Part shown: positions 15,590 through 28,510 of the stretch, one piece after another
Layout: every line of letters starts with the position of its first letter
Numbering within the stretch: position 1 is the stretch's first letter
NCBI GenBank assembly: GCA_030068075.1
Contig: CM057841.1
Location: 40,589,030-40,653,029 of the forward strand
Direction of reading: 5' to 3'
DNA: 64,000 bases
Source: Paguma larvata
Taxonomy: Eukaryota; Chordata; Mammalia; Carnivora; Viverridae
Notes under the pieces: generated by a model
Databases searched by the model: none
What the model was told of the DNA's origin: nothing
The model's input: the letters and a program-made list of their open reading frames with translations, nothing else
Program-made: the position numbers and the translations under genes

Positions 15590-16320
15590 CTATCCAGCTC
15601 ATAAAATTTATTTCTGTCTCTGAGTTCCATACCTCCATGGATGACCTCACTCTCTACCCCACACGTGGTAACCTTAGTCAGAAACCTAGGGGCCATCTTC
15701 TCTTTACTGCATCCCACTGCCTTTTCGGACCTCAACATTGTCTTTCCCCCTTTTATCTATATTGCTTCTCACAGAGCCTCATGAAGCCAGTTTTAGCCAA
15801 TTTCAGGTCTCCATGTTGACATAGAATGGTCTCTTTAAAATGTGACTGTGATTATTTTCCCTGCATGTTTGCAAACCTCTAGTCGACAGTTTACCTCCCT
15901 AGCTTCATCCTTGCCATTCGCAAGTTGGTACCCTCCACTCCACGTCCCTGAAAGGGTCTCTAAGCATAACAATCTTTACCATCTTATTTCATCAGTCTGG
16001 CACATCTCCCTTGCCCTTTTCCACCCAGGAAGGCCCTCTTTATCTCTCCAACAGCAGCTCATGTCATCTTGTTTGTGAAGTGGTGTTTGTTTGTTTAAGC
16101 ACATCAGATAAAATTGCATATTTGACACCCCTCTCCAAACTCTATCAGGGCTCTTCTATCACCACATTGCACTTATTTGTCTGGGATTTGGTTTCCTCCA
16201 TTCCACTGTGATCTTCTTGGGGCAGGAATCATACCTTGTCTTTGTGTCTTCAGTGTCCAACACCAGGCTTGGTATTTAGAAAGTATCAAGTAAATATTTG
16301 TGGAATAAATAAATAGAGGC
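15590..16320 (+). repeat. L2-type LINE relic
   Basis: Several phrases of the L2 3' region occur in order: cctaggggccatcttctctt, ccaccactcc-like text, ccctctccaaactctatcag, and the ending cttggggcaggaatcatacc followed by gtgtcttcagtgtcc and gtggaataaataaatag. It is heavily decayed and not coding. Confidence 0.65.
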
Positions 16321-16955
16321 ACAATTCATTTTCCCAATTTCCTGTCATCTACCTCAGAACAACCCTTTCAAATACTCTAGAAAATTATTTTCATTGTCTC
16401 AGATTTTGCAATAACTCAGACATCCTGTCTATAACACTTATTAATCATAATAACTTTGAAATAATTTCTCTGTGCAAATACTCAGGGTCTCATCCATAAC
16501 TAAGTGAAATACAGTCTAAAATAATCAATCATTATTTTCTAAACCAAAGACTCTGTAATTAAGGAGTCTATCAATGTGCCAACAACTTGTGGGTCTAGAA
16601 ATTAATTTTTGTTTGTTAAAGGACCCTAAAGATAATGTAATATGGGCCCATGGTGAAATGGATTAATAAATTGCTTGTCTCGTTTCACTTGTTCTTTTCT
16701 ATTTAAATTCTGTGGGAAAGTAGGAAAATCTTCCAGATTAATTCCTTTAAAAATTTGACATGATGGAAATTTTTTTTTTCTGAAGCCAGAAGACTCATCA
16801 CACCCGCCATTATCCCGTTTACTTGTATTTGATTGTAAAATGCATGGAAGGAAGAAGTGAACACCTGAACATTTAGGTCAGGTAATATAGATAGGTTATT
16901 TCATTTAGCTTTTTGTTAAGTTCATTCGTTTAACAAACATATATCATGCACACAT
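16321..16955. other. Unassigned non-coding DNA
   Basis: AT-rich sequence with no gene and no clear repeat. A T-run lies at about 16771-16781. Confidence 0.45.
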
Positions 16956-16959
16956 TGCT

Positions 16960-17100
16960 ATCTCTCTTTTGGAAATGATACAAGCTGAAGCCCAGAGAAT
17001 GGGTCTGTATTGACCTTGGGCTTCACAGTTAGTAATTGGCAGCATCAAGGTCAGAACCCAAGTCTGTCTGACTTTAGCGCCTATGTCCATTCTGCCACAA
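16960..17100 (-). repeat. MIR fragment
   Basis: The segment cagaacccaagtctgtctga, preceded by cttcacagttagtaattggc, matches the MIR B-box side (gaacccaggtctgtctgac). Confidence 0.65.
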
Positions 17101-17239
17101 CTTTGGTTCAAAAGCATTTGATTCTAAAGCCTTTGTTTTATTGTCTGAAGTATTTTCTTTAAAGTAGCTGATAGAAAGTTGAAGGAAAGCCCAGAGGGGC
17201 CAACATTCTTCTTAAAAGATTCGCATGACCTGTAACTAA

Positions 17240-17320
17240 AGCATTCCTGAGCCGAAATAGGACCTGGCGACCATCTCATCTAGCCCTTTCATTTGAAAGA
17301 TGAATGAACATTGACTTTCT
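17240..17320 (-). repeat. Probable MIR fragment
   Basis: The phrase accatctcatctagcccttt followed by catttgaaagatgaatgaac is the decayed MIR pattern. Weak. Confidence 0.45.
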
Positions 17321-17699
17321 TCTACAGTCCAATCATTTACTTATTTATTCAACCAATATTCATGGAATATCTACTATGTGAGAAACAGTGTAAAACATTT
17401 GTGTTAAAACATTAAAGAAGACAGACTTGCTTTTAAGCCCTCATGGAAATCAAAATTTTGCTTAAGAGTAATTGAATGAGAAAAAGTTAAACAGAAGACC
17501 CTGAATTCTTATAAATATGGGACTTATTTGATGATACTGATGTGTTAAGAAGCCGATTTTTCAGACCAATGGAAGATCCATTTATAACACACGTTCACAT
17601 CAGAAAACTATGCCTGTCCCAGAAAGAACAGAGAGCTAAAATGTAGCACGAGTTGGGAAAATGGAAAGCATTCCATCTAGAGAGGTGGGACAGTAGGTA

Positions 17700-17965
17700 A
17701 TATACAGTTTTCTTTCCCCATGAAGTCCACCCTGATTCACCCTGTCTGGGTCAGGTATTTCCATATATATGTCTATTAGGAACCTACGTTTATCTCTGTT
17801 GAGGCATGCATCACTTCTTTATGGTTGTAAAGTAAAATACCTGTTGCCGCTACTAGTCTTCCAAGCTTCCCAAGGTCAGGAACAATGTTTTGTTCATCAG
17901 AGAATATCAAGAGCTTAGTATGTTCTCAATACTCATTCATTGACAAAATGGATGAATGGACGAAT
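17700..17965 (+). repeat. L2-type LINE 3' end
   Basis: The order tgaagtccaccctgattcac, aaggtcaggaacaatgtttt and tgttctcaatactcattcat with a final tggatgaatgga is the usual end of an L2 element. Confidence 0.65.
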
Positions 17966-18189
17966 CAATGAAAACATTTGGCATACATTTTGGAGGAAAG
18001 TGAGTTTCCTTGGCAATGTTAAGTTACATAAAGTGAATGTTAATGAGAACATCAGCTAAAGCCAGGGATGCTATGTGTAGTATTACAACGGCTCTGAACA
18101 AGAGTGTGGCCAGCTAAATGCAGATGAATGTGAAAAAGAACAGAAGAGTAAATGACACAAATCAGCAGAACTTGGGCATCACAAGAAAG

Positions 18190-20090
18190 TAAGTCTAGAA
18201 GGTTCACCAAAAAAATTTTAGAGCCAATAAATACATTCTATAAAGTTGCAGGATTCAAAATCAATATACAGAAATCTGTGGAATTTCTATACACCAATAA
18301 CGAAACATCAGAAAGAGAAATCAAGAAAGCAATCCAATTTACATTTGCATGAAAAAAAATACCTAGGAATAAACTTAACCAAGAAGGTAAAAGACCTGTA
18401 CACTGAAAATTTAGACATTAATGAAAGAAATTGAAGTTTATGGGTAAATATTGGAAAGATATTCCTTGCTCATGGATTGGATGGGTTAATATTGTTAAAA
18501 TATCCATACTACCCGAAGTGATCTACAGATTGAATGTGATCCCAATCAAATTTGCATTGGCATACTTCACAGAACTAGAACAAATAATTCTAAAATTTGT
18601 ATTTAACTACAGTGCATCCCAAATAGCCAAAGCAATCTTAAGAAAGAACAAAGCTGGAGGTATCACGCTGCCTGATTTTAAACGATACTACAAAGCTATA
18701 GTAATCAAAACAGTATTGTATTGGTACAAAAAGAGACACATAGGTCAATGGAACAGATTTGAAAGCCTAGAAATAAACTCACACATAGATGTACAAATAA
18801 TCTATAACAAAGGAGCCAGTAACATACAATGGAGAAAGGACAATCTCCTCAATAAATGTTGCGAAAATTGGAGTCTCATATGCAAAAGAATGAAACTAGA
18901 CTACCATCTTATATCATATACAAAAGTAACCTCAAAATGAATTAAAGACTTGAACAGAAGACCTGAAACCATAAAATTCATAGAAGAAAACCTAGGTGGT
19001 AAGCTTCTTGACATTGGTCTTAGTGATGTCTCTGTGGATCTGACTCCAAAAGCAAGGGAAACAAAAGCAAAAAATAAATAGGACTACATCAAACTAAAAA
19101 GCTTCTGCATAGCAAAGGAAACCATCATTAAAATGAATCCATCATCTCAGCAGCCTTGTGAATGGGAGAAGGTATTTGCAAACCATATATCCAATAAGGT
19201 GTATATATTCAAAATATACAAAGAACTCATACAATTCGATGACAAACAAACAACATAATTAAAAAATGGGCAGGGGATCTGAAGAGACATTTCTCAGAAG
19301 AAGACACACAGATGGCCAACAAGCAGATGAAAAGATTCTCAGCATCACTAATTATTAGGGAAATACAAATTGAATCCACCATGAAATATTACCTAACACC
19401 TGTTAGAAAAGCTATTATAAAAAAAAATAAGAAATAACATGTATTGGCAAGGATGTAGGGAAAAGGGTACCCTCATATACTTCTGGTGGGCTTGTAAATT
19501 GCTGTAGCAACTATGGGAAATAGCACGGATATTCCTCAAAAAATTAAAAATAGAACTATATGACCTAGTTATCCCACTTCTGGGTATTTAGCCTAAGCAT
19601 AAAAAGGCACCAATTTGAAAACATATATGTACCTAAATGTTCATTGCAGCATTATTTACAGTAGCCAAGATATGGAAGCAGCCTGGATAGTCATCAATAT
19701 ATGAATGGATGTGGTATATTTATGCAATGGAATATTACTCAGCCATAAAAGGGAATGAAATCTTCTCATTTATGACAACATGGATGAATCTTGAGAGTAT
19801 TGGGCTAAGTGAAATAAGGCAGATGGAGAAAGACATATACTATATAATTTCACTCGTATGTGGAATCTAAAAACAAACAAACAAATAAACAAACAATAAA
19901 ATTAAACTCATAGATACAGAGAACAGGCTATGGTTACCAGAGGGAAAGGCGGTTGGAGGGTAGGCAAAATGGTTGAAAGGGGTCAACTGTATGATGGTGG
20001 ATGGTAACTAGAGTTGGTAGTGATCACTTTGTAGTGCATATAGATGTCAAATTACAAAGCTGTATACCTGAAAGTTATTTAAAAAAAACG
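18190..20090 (+). mobile_element. 5'-truncated old L1, plus strand
   Basis: It begins inside ORF2 (GFKINIQKSVEFLYTNNETSE) and covers the C-terminal part (ILRKNKAGGITLPDF, QWNRFESLEINSH, IQWRKDNLLNKCC). An in-frame stop after TKVTSK at about 18938 and further stops end the frame early. The 3' part includes a caaggatgtagggaaaaggg region, a ggatgaatcttgagagtatt region, an (AAAC)n tract at about 19869-19897 and a 3' UTR ending gtatacctgaaagttattta and an A-run. It is dead as a protein gene. Confidence 0.93.
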
Positions 20091-20673
20091 AAGACCAGAA
20101 GAAACTTCAACTGATATAATTGCCCCATGACAATGTTGTTAGCAGGGTTGAATAGTTCCCTAATGAATAGGGAATTAAAAGTTTATATCAGGAATACAAT
20201 CAGCAACTCTTAGGGTGTTTCACATAATTGCACTTGAGATAATGATATAGTAAGCTGTAAGTAGTTCTTATCTCAATAGTCTTTATCTGTTCAATCAATA
20301 AATACTTTTAAATTGTCTTCTACTTGTTAAACACTGGTATATAGATGTGCTTAAGACTAATAGTTTAAGTAATTTTTGACTAAACATTTTATCGTCATTG
20401 CATGCATATGATAAAGGAATTTTTTCAGATAATGGTGGAGATGGGTATATGTGTTACCAGGATCCCAGACCACAGCTGGAGCTCAGATTGGACAAAACCA
20501 GTTAAGTCACCTTGTTTTCAGAACATTACCTTTGGACAAAGCCAATATCTTGTCTAGATGTGCCAGATGTTACCATTTCTCATTTAATCTTCACATCATT
20601 TTCCCTGCAACAGGCAGATTTATCTTCTAAAACTCATTTGCATTTTAAAAATCAAGGTTTTATTTCTGATTAT
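20091..20673. other. Unassigned non-coding DNA
   Basis: No gene or assignable element seen between the L1 and the short L1 stub. Confidence 0.45.
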
Positions 20674-20847
20674 AAAAGTGAGATATGTGGAAGGTGGGTG
20701 GGTGATGGGCTAAAGTGGTGAGGGGCATTAAGGAGGGCACTTGTTGTGTTGAATTACTAAATTCTACTCCTGAAACCAATACCACACTATACACTAACTA
20801 ACCTGAATTTAAATAACATCTTGGAAAGGAAAAAAAGTGAGATATGT
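20674..20847 (+). mobile_element. Severely truncated L1 3' stub (144 bp) with 15-bp target duplication
   Basis: Bases 20689-20832 carry only the carnivore L1 3' end: ggcattaaggagggcacttg, actaaattctactcctgaaa, ctaacctgaatttaaataac and an A-rich tail. The 15-bp AAAAGTGAGATATGT occurs at 20674-20688 and again at 20833-20847. This is a textbook target-primed insertion that lost nearly all of its 5' sequence. Confidence 0.92.
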
Positions 20848-20959
20848 TCGCTATAGAAATTTTAAAAGTTCAGAAAACTTCATGTCAAGGAAAAAATTAT
20901 TGTTTGCATGTTGCTATATATCCAGGATTTTCCTATTCTTAAAAAAAATAACAAACATG

Positions 20960-21170
20960 AGGCGCCTGCGTGGCTCAGTCGGCTAAGTGTCCGACTTCGG
21001 CTCAGGTCATGATCTTGTGGTCTGTGAGTTCGAGCCCCATGTCGGGCTCTATGCTGACAGCTCAGAGCCTGGAGCCTGCTTCGAATTCTGTGCCTCCCTT
21101 TCTCTCTGTTCCTCCCCTGCTCATGCTCTGTCCCTCTGTCTCTCAAAAATAAATAAATGTTGAAAAAAGT
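20960..21170 (+). mobile_element. Felid SINE, plus strand
   Basis: Head gcgcctgcgtggctcagtcg, B box gtgagttcgagcccc, gcctggagcctgcttcgaat body and an AAATAAATAAATG tail are all present. It ends in an A/T-rich stretch. The target duplication is unclear, perhaps ataacaa on both sides. Confidence 0.95.
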
Positions 21171-21262
21171 TTAAAATATATATATAACAAGCTTATTAGT
21201 ATAGACTTTAGTATCCTTTTATTAATTACTATACTGTACCTTTTTACATGTAAACGTCATTC

Positions 21263-21477
21263 TTTTTTTTTTTAAGTTTATTTATTTTTGAGAGGGAGAG
21301 AAAGAGTGCACAGAGGAGGGGCAGAGAGAGAGGGAAAGAGAGGATCCCAAGCAGGCTCCATGATGTCAACACAGAGGCCGACACAGGGCTCCGTCTCATG
21401 AACTGAACGGTGAGATCATGACCTGAGCTGATATCAAGAGTCAGACACTTAACAGGATGAGCTACCCAGGCACACCT
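21263..21477 (-). mobile_element. Felid SINE, minus strand
   Basis: The T-rich start and tttaagtttatttatttttg are the reversed tail, and gagctacccaggcacacc is the reversed head. It is moderately diverged from consensus. Confidence 0.93.
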
Positions 21478-23160
21478 CACCTTTATACTTCTAAATAATA
21501 CGCTCTTGCTTAAGTTGTCACTTTTTCATCTTTAGTACCACCTCTTGACTTCCTAGCATGAAGACGAGACCCAGTTCTTGTATATCCAGTTTCCTTTATC
21601 ACACATTCCATTTCCGTCTTCCTCTCTGCCCTTTCCTAAAAAAGCTTTATATATTTCCCTTCGCCTCCCCCTCTCCACATCCACCCATCCCTTCTCTCTT
21701 CCTCCCTCCATCTATCCACCCATCCATCCATCTTCCATCCATCTGTCTATTAATATATCTGTTTTTCCATTTCTTTTGAGCTGGTCAGCCTTCCCAGTAA
21801 AGAACCCTATATCTTCTGCAATCCTAAAATTATTCGCTAGAATTATAGAAGCCAAACAAGGAAAGGGAGTTTGAAGTGGAGTCTTATCTTTCAGTCTATA
21901 GACATTCACTTAATGTCTCCCTTTTTTGGTATGTTGTCTCATTTAAATCTTCATCTGGGCTTCATGCCCTGAGGCTGGCATTTCTGGTTCACTTTCTCTA
22001 AGTATTAACCTACATTCTGCTACTGAAGATGGGGAGTAGTGGTTACCTGGTCCCACAGAGTAGATGAGGTTACCTGGGAATCTGAGCAACTTCATAAAGA
22101 CTTTTAGGAAGCCCTCCTAAGGTCTGTCTTGCAACTCGTCTGGTCTTCTGGGACAGCTGCAGTGTCCACATTCAGAGCCCGCTCACAGTCTCAAACCCAG
22201 AGCAGCTTGGTTCCCTTCCCTCCCCCAGCTGTCTGCATTCTAGTGAGTCTTCACTCTTGCTTCTGCTATCTGCCTTCCAAATCCGTTTCCATTTTTTTTC
22301 TTTTATTATTTCCTCCTTTGTTCTCCTTGTTCTTTTAGACTTTTGCCTTTATTTAAGTTTCACTGTGATTTTAGTGAGTATTAAGGATCAGAGACAAACC
22401 GATATGTTCAGTCTGCCACATTCAGTGGACAGGTATTGCTCCATTTCACAGAGGAGGCGATGAAGGCAATTAAAGGGAGTGTGTAGCATACTAAAAGTCA
22501 TGGGATGAATGAATTAGCTTGTGAAGGAGATGCTTTTCCCAGCTGACTCTGGCTTTAAACCTGGGTCCCTAATATTGCAGTGTTTTCCCATTTCCCTTGG
22601 ATCTAACCAAGCCACAGCCCTTTATTTATTAGTCTACTCTAAACTCTGAAGTCTGAGGAAAGATATATGTGATTTCTACAGCTTCATTCTCACCCCTCAA
22701 ATGTATCCTTAATTTATCTCCTTGAAATCCAGATAAATAAAATATTGTATATGAGTGATGTAATGGCTTCAGGCCAGAGCTCCCTGTGATCCTACTACAA
22801 ATCTTGGATGGGTTGTTTCCATAAAGTGTCCCTGCCCATACCTCAAAAACACATATAAGCCATCATTAATCTCTCTACTTATGAGTTGTGTTATTGTCTC
22901 ACACCGATGCATAAATTTTTAAGTGTGCATGAAGACAGAGACCACCTGTGTGACCTTTCATGGTTTCTTTCTCCCATGAAAATATTTGGCAAAGATTATT
23001 TTCTTTCTATTTTGTGACACAACATTTTTTTGTTAACCATAGTCAGTGCTTAAAAATAAGTTAATGAAAAAAATGAGTTAATGCTGATTGTTAGAGTTAG
23101 GGGGGATCATACTGATTACTTAGTTTGCATTTGTGCATTCTTTGGTTAATCTTTACTTTT
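21478..23160. other. Unassigned non-coding DNA with (CCAT)n tract
   Basis: A degenerate (CCAT)n tract lies at about 21707-21745. The 69-98 codon ORFs across 21558-21874 arise from the pyrimidine-rich composition. No gene is supported. Confidence 0.45.
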
Positions 23161-23164
23161 TTAC

Positions 23165-23520
23165 TTTGCCTTCCCCCCACCCAAATGTTTTATTGTAAAA
23201 GTTTTTAAGGATACAGCATAGTTGAAAGTATTTTGTAGTCAGCACCCACATACCTGTCACCTGGTTTTTGCCATGAACATTTTGCTTGTTTTTTAAATCC
23301 TATATCTATCCATCTATCCATCATCAATCTCTTTTTTTTTTACACATTTTCAAGTAGATGGTAGACACCTGTATACCTCTTCAACTACTTCAGTATGCAC
23401 ATTACTAACCAGAGTTTAATATTTATTTAAATTATTTTTTCATGTAAAAATTTATATGCAATGAAATGCAAAAATCTGAAGTGTACATTCATTGAAATTT
23501 TACAAATGCATTTTTTCCTG
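23165..23520 (-). mobile_element. Old L1 3' region fragment (L1M type), minus strand
   Basis: In plus orientation, gtagtcagcacccacatacc, gaagtgtacattcattgaaa and ttttacaaatgca are reversed landmarks of old L1 3' UTRs. It is interrupted by a small tctatccatctatccatc tract near 23306. Confidence 0.65.
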
Positions 23521-25003
23521 GTCTTTTATTTTCTCTTGTGGTCTCTGCATTTATTTAATTCAATAGATGTTTGTCAAACATATCCTTTGTGCCAAACATT
23601 AACAATAGCTTGTATTAATATGATGTATGCTAGACAGAGAAGACTGCTAATTCTCACAGTGGAGATCTGGGAGTTGAGCAATAGGGAGAGAAGTGTTACA
23701 GAAAGCATTTGTCACTGAAGAAGCCTGTGAACAAAAGTACAAAGAATGGGAAAAAAAAAAAACCTGTGTTTTGGGACAAAATGAGTTGTCTTTTATGACT
23801 TGAGCCCAGGGAGAGTATGTGTGTGTGGCAACGGAAAGGGTAAGAGACGTACTTGTTTTAAAATCCAAAATTCAAAACTATGTGTATGAAACAAATGGCA
23901 CTAAATCAGGTCCTTACTGCTATAGCTCTGAGCTAAGCAGAAGGTCTGTGCTTCCTCAGCTAGCCATTCCTGAACCAGAAATGATGCTTTGACAACTCGT
24001 ATCTCAACCTGTTTTATTTCATTGGTAAACTGCTAAAACTTACCTTTTGAATGTGTTTGATATCTAACTGACTACACATTTGCTTCCAGAATGTCTTAAT
24101 ATAGATATGTTTAGTGAAAACAACTGAGTGATTATTCTAAGTGTGAAAAGATCACCCTATAAAGTGCTTTCATTACTTAAATTGAACTATAAATGCATTT
24201 ACTACAACCTGAGGGAAAGGGGGAGATGTGAAGATTCAAGAGGAAAACTTAAAATAGTCAGAAAAAGGAAATAAAATCCCTTTGGATTTGTAGATTTATT
24301 ACTTTGGGTGTAACAAGGTGCAAATCTTGTCATCAGTCCACTCATTGACCCAAGAGGCTTTGATGACAGGTTCTGTGCTATGTGGTCCTAAGTAGGGCAC
24401 TCTCCAGTTAGCTCTCTGACTTTTCTGCATGAGTTTAGTTTCTCATTTCAGGCAACCTGTTCTTTCCGCATCATAACTTTATCCATCTATTCTGAATGCT
24501 TTGTTAAAATGCAAGCTTGTTTACTCTTTCATTTATTTTAAAAAATTTAGTGATCATTTACTGTACACCTGCTGTTGACACATCTTGCACCTTCTACGAT
24601 AATGAATGCCATGAATACAGTAATGAATATCATGTTGTACTATTATTAACTAGGAAAAAAAAAGAAAACAAACTTCTGAAGAGAAGAACTGAGTTTAGGC
24701 CATTTTTCTTTAATCTTGAAGTCATACACACTCCCCACCCGGAATATGTGATCAATAAATTTTCCTTACCTTGAGTTCTGTTGTTTAAGCCAGAAAGTAT
24801 TAAATTGGTTCAGAAAACAAGGTAGATTGTTGAAAGACAGAGTAGTATAGGGGAATTATTTTGGATCAGGAAAGATGGATGGGATTTGCACAGAATCAGT
24901 GTGAGGCTAGAAAATCAGAGGTGGAGAGAACTGTATATGCAGAGAAGCAGATGTACCTGAGCACCGTACGCTTGGGATCAGCAAGACTGATCCCCTTTGG
25001 TAC
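23521..25003. other. Unassigned non-coding DNA
   Basis: No gene or firm repeat assignment. The ORFs at 23461-23718 and 24517-24774 (85 codons each) have no recognisable motif. Confidence 0.45.
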
Positions 25004-25254
25004 GGTGTACCTTATTTTATTTTTTTTAAATTTTCAAAAGTTTATTTATTTTTGAGAGAGAGAGTTGCAGAGTGTGAGCAGGGGAGAGGCAGAGAGAGAG
25101 GGAGACACAGAATCCAAAGCAGGCTCCAGGCTCTGAGCTGTCAGCACAGAGCCTGATGCAGAGCTCGAACTCATGAACCACGAGATGGTAACCTGAGTCA
25201 AAGCCCACCGCTTAACCAACTGAGCCACCCAGGTACCCCCTGGTGTACCTTATT
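25004..25254 (-). mobile_element. Felid SINE, minus strand, with perfect 13-bp target duplication
   Basis: The SINE runs from about 25017 to 25241: reversed tail tttatttatttttgagagag, and reversed head gagccacccaggtacccc. The 13-bp GGTGTACCTTATT is present at 25004-25016 and 25242-25254. Confidence 0.96.
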
Positions 25255-27650
25255 GTACTTCCTTCTCTTTCCAACCAAAGTTCCAGTTTTAACCTCATTC
25301 TTTCTCCTTGATATTGCAAAAGAAGGAACAGAGGGAGGAATTCAAGAGAACAGGCCAGAGAGCCCTGTTTTTCATCAAATGCAGGTATCCCACACTGGCT
25401 GATAGTAGAGGTTTCCTATAAAATGTTTCACAACCCAAAATGACATAAAGCAAGGGAATAATTACCATTAATTTATATGGAAAAAATTTTAGCATTCCCA
25501 GAACCAAAAAAATAACCTCTCTTAGGGTTTTCTGATACCTTAAGACACAGCTTGATAACGGATGCACAAAATAAATTGAGATAAAGCACAGATGCTCACA
25601 GACACAGTTCAAAGCTCTGGTGGCTTGATGCTGAGATGCTGAGTGTGGTTCCCAGGGAAGGCGCTTGGCAGTGCCGCTCGGGGTGTGCTTCCTCCATAAT
25701 GGTTTGCTGCGAAACAAATGCTGAATGCTATTTTCAATATTCTTTCTTGGTGAAAGTGAAAATCCTCTACGAATTTCTTTCACTTAGCAGAAACGGATAC
25801 TCACGTAAGCCTCTCATAAAACTAATGTGACATAAAGTATACTTTCAAAAGGTGGGAGGTACCTGTACATCCATCCACTCATCCATAAATCCAACAATTT
25901 CCCCCATCAAATTGTTTATTCATAGTCACCCTTATATGATTTAACCTATTTTAATCAATTCATTTAAAACAGCAATGCATGCCTAATAAAGAAAAAAAGC
26001 AATATTTTCTGGCCAATATGTAAGTTGAGAATTGGAGAATAAAATGAGCCAGGCAATAAAAGATTGGGAAAAGGTTACATGCCAACCAGTAAATGATTCT
26101 ACCAATGAGCATATTGAAGGATTTGTAAATAGGTGTAATAACTAGTGCCAGATCGTTTTCTCCAGAGTGAGAAGGACAAGAATTTCAACTACTCCCTAAG
26201 ACATCTCTTCCAGAGCAAAGCTTGCCTACATCTTCATCAGGCATTACTGATTTCCAGACACCATGTTTTACCTGGCAGTAGAATTCATTGTTATACTGGG
26301 CCATTCAGACCCTCTTTTAGGAATAAAGAGCCTGTTACCTAGGTACTGAATGTTCTACTGGCAGATAATTCTCAGCAGTAAGTCCCCTCTGGAAGTGTCT
26401 TGGCTGAAGATAACTGCCTTGCCCAACTGGAGCAACCTATAACCAGTGTTATAAAGGTCTTTCTCTCCACTCCAGCTTTCAAGATTCAGAGCTCTTCATG
26501 AAGTCGTTGAAATCCTTTGTTGAGATTATAGTACACTTGACCTCTCCGTCTATCCAATTGTGCTTCCTCTCCTATCTTTCCACTGATGATGGTTCCAAGA
26601 GTGCTCCATAATAACTTTCCTGCAACACTAGTCTCCATCTTAGGGAATGGAACCTGCAATAGAAATGACACATATAGGCCGGTTACCCAAGGGAAGCTCA
26701 GACAGATGCACGTGGTTTAGTGAGACACCATAAGTCCCATTCTGCCCGTGCAGGAAGTGATTCCTGATTCTCTGAGATCAATGTAGTGGAAAGAACGCTA
26801 GCAAAAAGCTTCATTAACAGCTGAGCCACAGCCAGAAGCCCAGGGAATCAGCGTATCAAGGTCAAGGTGAGCCTTCTGCATTACTTTATCCAGTGTCTTC
26901 AGTTTACTGATGAGAAAAGTAAAGTCTGTAGGAAATCCACTGATGAGGTAGGACAATATATCCTGTCATTGGTTTTAAGGTTTTTCAATGCATCTTTTTT
27001 TTTCATGTGGAATAAGTAGGCAATTCTTACTCCTAGGATGGCAGAAACAAGGAAGAATCTGAGAATGAAGGCTTGGGTAGCACTGGGGTCTTCATGCCTT
27101 TATCATTAGGAGATTAGCAAAGGCACTTCTCCCTGTTTGGTATCTGAGGCTGGGTTAAATAGGAAGTTATATAATTTTTTTTCACGTATTTAAGGCTTGT
27201 TCTATAACATACACTGTGATCTGCTACCTATCCATGAATTCCTGTCTCAATGCATCCATCCTTCCACTCCCTTCTACGGCTCCTTCTAGATATGAATGTG
27301 GGCCGTGACTTGAATTCCCATCAATCTCTTCTTGCTACCACACTCTTTCCCATCTGTTTTTCTCTCCGCATATGTTATTAACAGCTCTTTAGGTTATTTT
27401 GTACAATTTGTTAAAAGATTAAGCAAGATAAAGATGAAGAGTAGGATCTAGGGCTTCCAATCTAGAGATTCTGACACCAGTAAATAAATGTGTAAACGAA
27501 AATCACAGTTATAAATAAGTAGTTAGGAAAGGGAGGATTTGATTAAAAAAAGAAAAAATATAGCAATTTTACATATACAGATGGAGATAGAAGGTGAAGC
27601 ATATTGCGAATCATTTAAAATGTTTAAATTTCAGGTTAAAAATTATAAAC
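25255..27650. other. Unassigned DNA, including a 162-codon open frame without known homology
   Basis: The minus-strand ORF at 25295-25783 is the longest non-repeat frame in the window after HNRNPA1. It starts at a poor context and its composition is irregular, and I recognise no domain, so I do not call it a gene. The stretch around 25380-25830 has the feel of an old mammalian repeat, unassigned. The rest shows nothing. Confidence 0.4.
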
Positions 27651-28157
27651 TTAATTCAGTATCCAATGAGAGCCATGTTTTTCTGAAGATCATGAAAATC
27701 TGGTGATGGTGTGAAATATTAAATAGAGACAAGAAAGCTTGGAGGTGAAAAGCCAGCTAAGGAGACTGTTGCAGGTGTTTAGGAAAGAATCCATGGGGAA
27801 CTACAGAGGAAATAGGAAGAGGAAATGCTATTAGAGGTGGTGGAAAGATTGAATTTAAAGGAGGTGAAATGGTGCCGTTAAAAGCAAATGGGGGTGGGTA
27901 GGTATGACATAGGTCCATTATTTTTGTTTGGTATGAATTTAACATCTAAATCACATTTTCCTTAAGAGTATGAGTGTATATAACCTAATTCATATGGAAA
28001 GTACTGGTACTCTTTAAGCGCTAGTTCTACTACTATGATTTGGAGACGGGAACAGTAGCGGTCTAGAACCACCTCCACGTGTCTCACTTAGATGAATGGG
28101 TTGATGGAAGTGGCCTTTCCTGAAATGAGAAAATGAAAAGATCAGATTCTTAGCTCA
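27650..28157. repeat. Old GA-rich interspersed repeat, left part
   Basis: The G/A-rich text resembles that at 1-1160. It is cut by the MLT1 LTR at 28158-28510 and appears to continue to about 28900. Family unassigned. Confidence 0.35.
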
Positions 28158-28510
28158 GGACACTATAACAAAATGCCATGACAATCTTAAGCTACAGACA
28201 TTCATTCCTCACAGTTCTGAGGAGTCTAAGAAGTCCACGATCATGGTGCCAGTCAATTGTGTTCTTGGCAAGGTTCCTGTTCTGGCTCAAAATGGCTGCT
28301 TTCTTGCTGTGTTCTCACATGGCAGAAAGAGTGAGAACTCTGGTCTTTCTCTTCTTGTAAGGATGCTAATCCCATCATGGAGATCCCACTCTCATGATTT
28401 TATCTAAACCTAAATACTTTCCAAAGGCCCCACCTCCAAGTACTATCACATTGGGGGTTAGAGCTTCACATGGGAATTTTGGGGAGACATAAACCTTCCA
28501 TCTATAACAA
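28158..28510 (-). mobile_element. MLT1-type (ERVL-MaLR) LTR, near complete, minus strand
   Basis: Reversed landmarks in order are acactataacaaaatgcca, cctcacagttctgaggag, gtgttctcacatggcagaaa, taaggatgctaatcccatca, aaaggccccacctccaagta and cacattgggggttagagctt, ending ctataacaa at 28510. This is a solitary old LTR with no retroviral genes next to it. Confidence 0.85.

Noticed and set aside
18431..18940. 169-codon L1 ORF2 C-terminal frame
   Set aside because: It is a broken piece of an old truncated L1 with no upstream domains.
25295..25783. 162-codon minus-strand frame
   Set aside because: No domain, signal or known homology is visible. The length is possible by chance in 64 kb on six frames, and the DNA resembles an unassigned old repeat.
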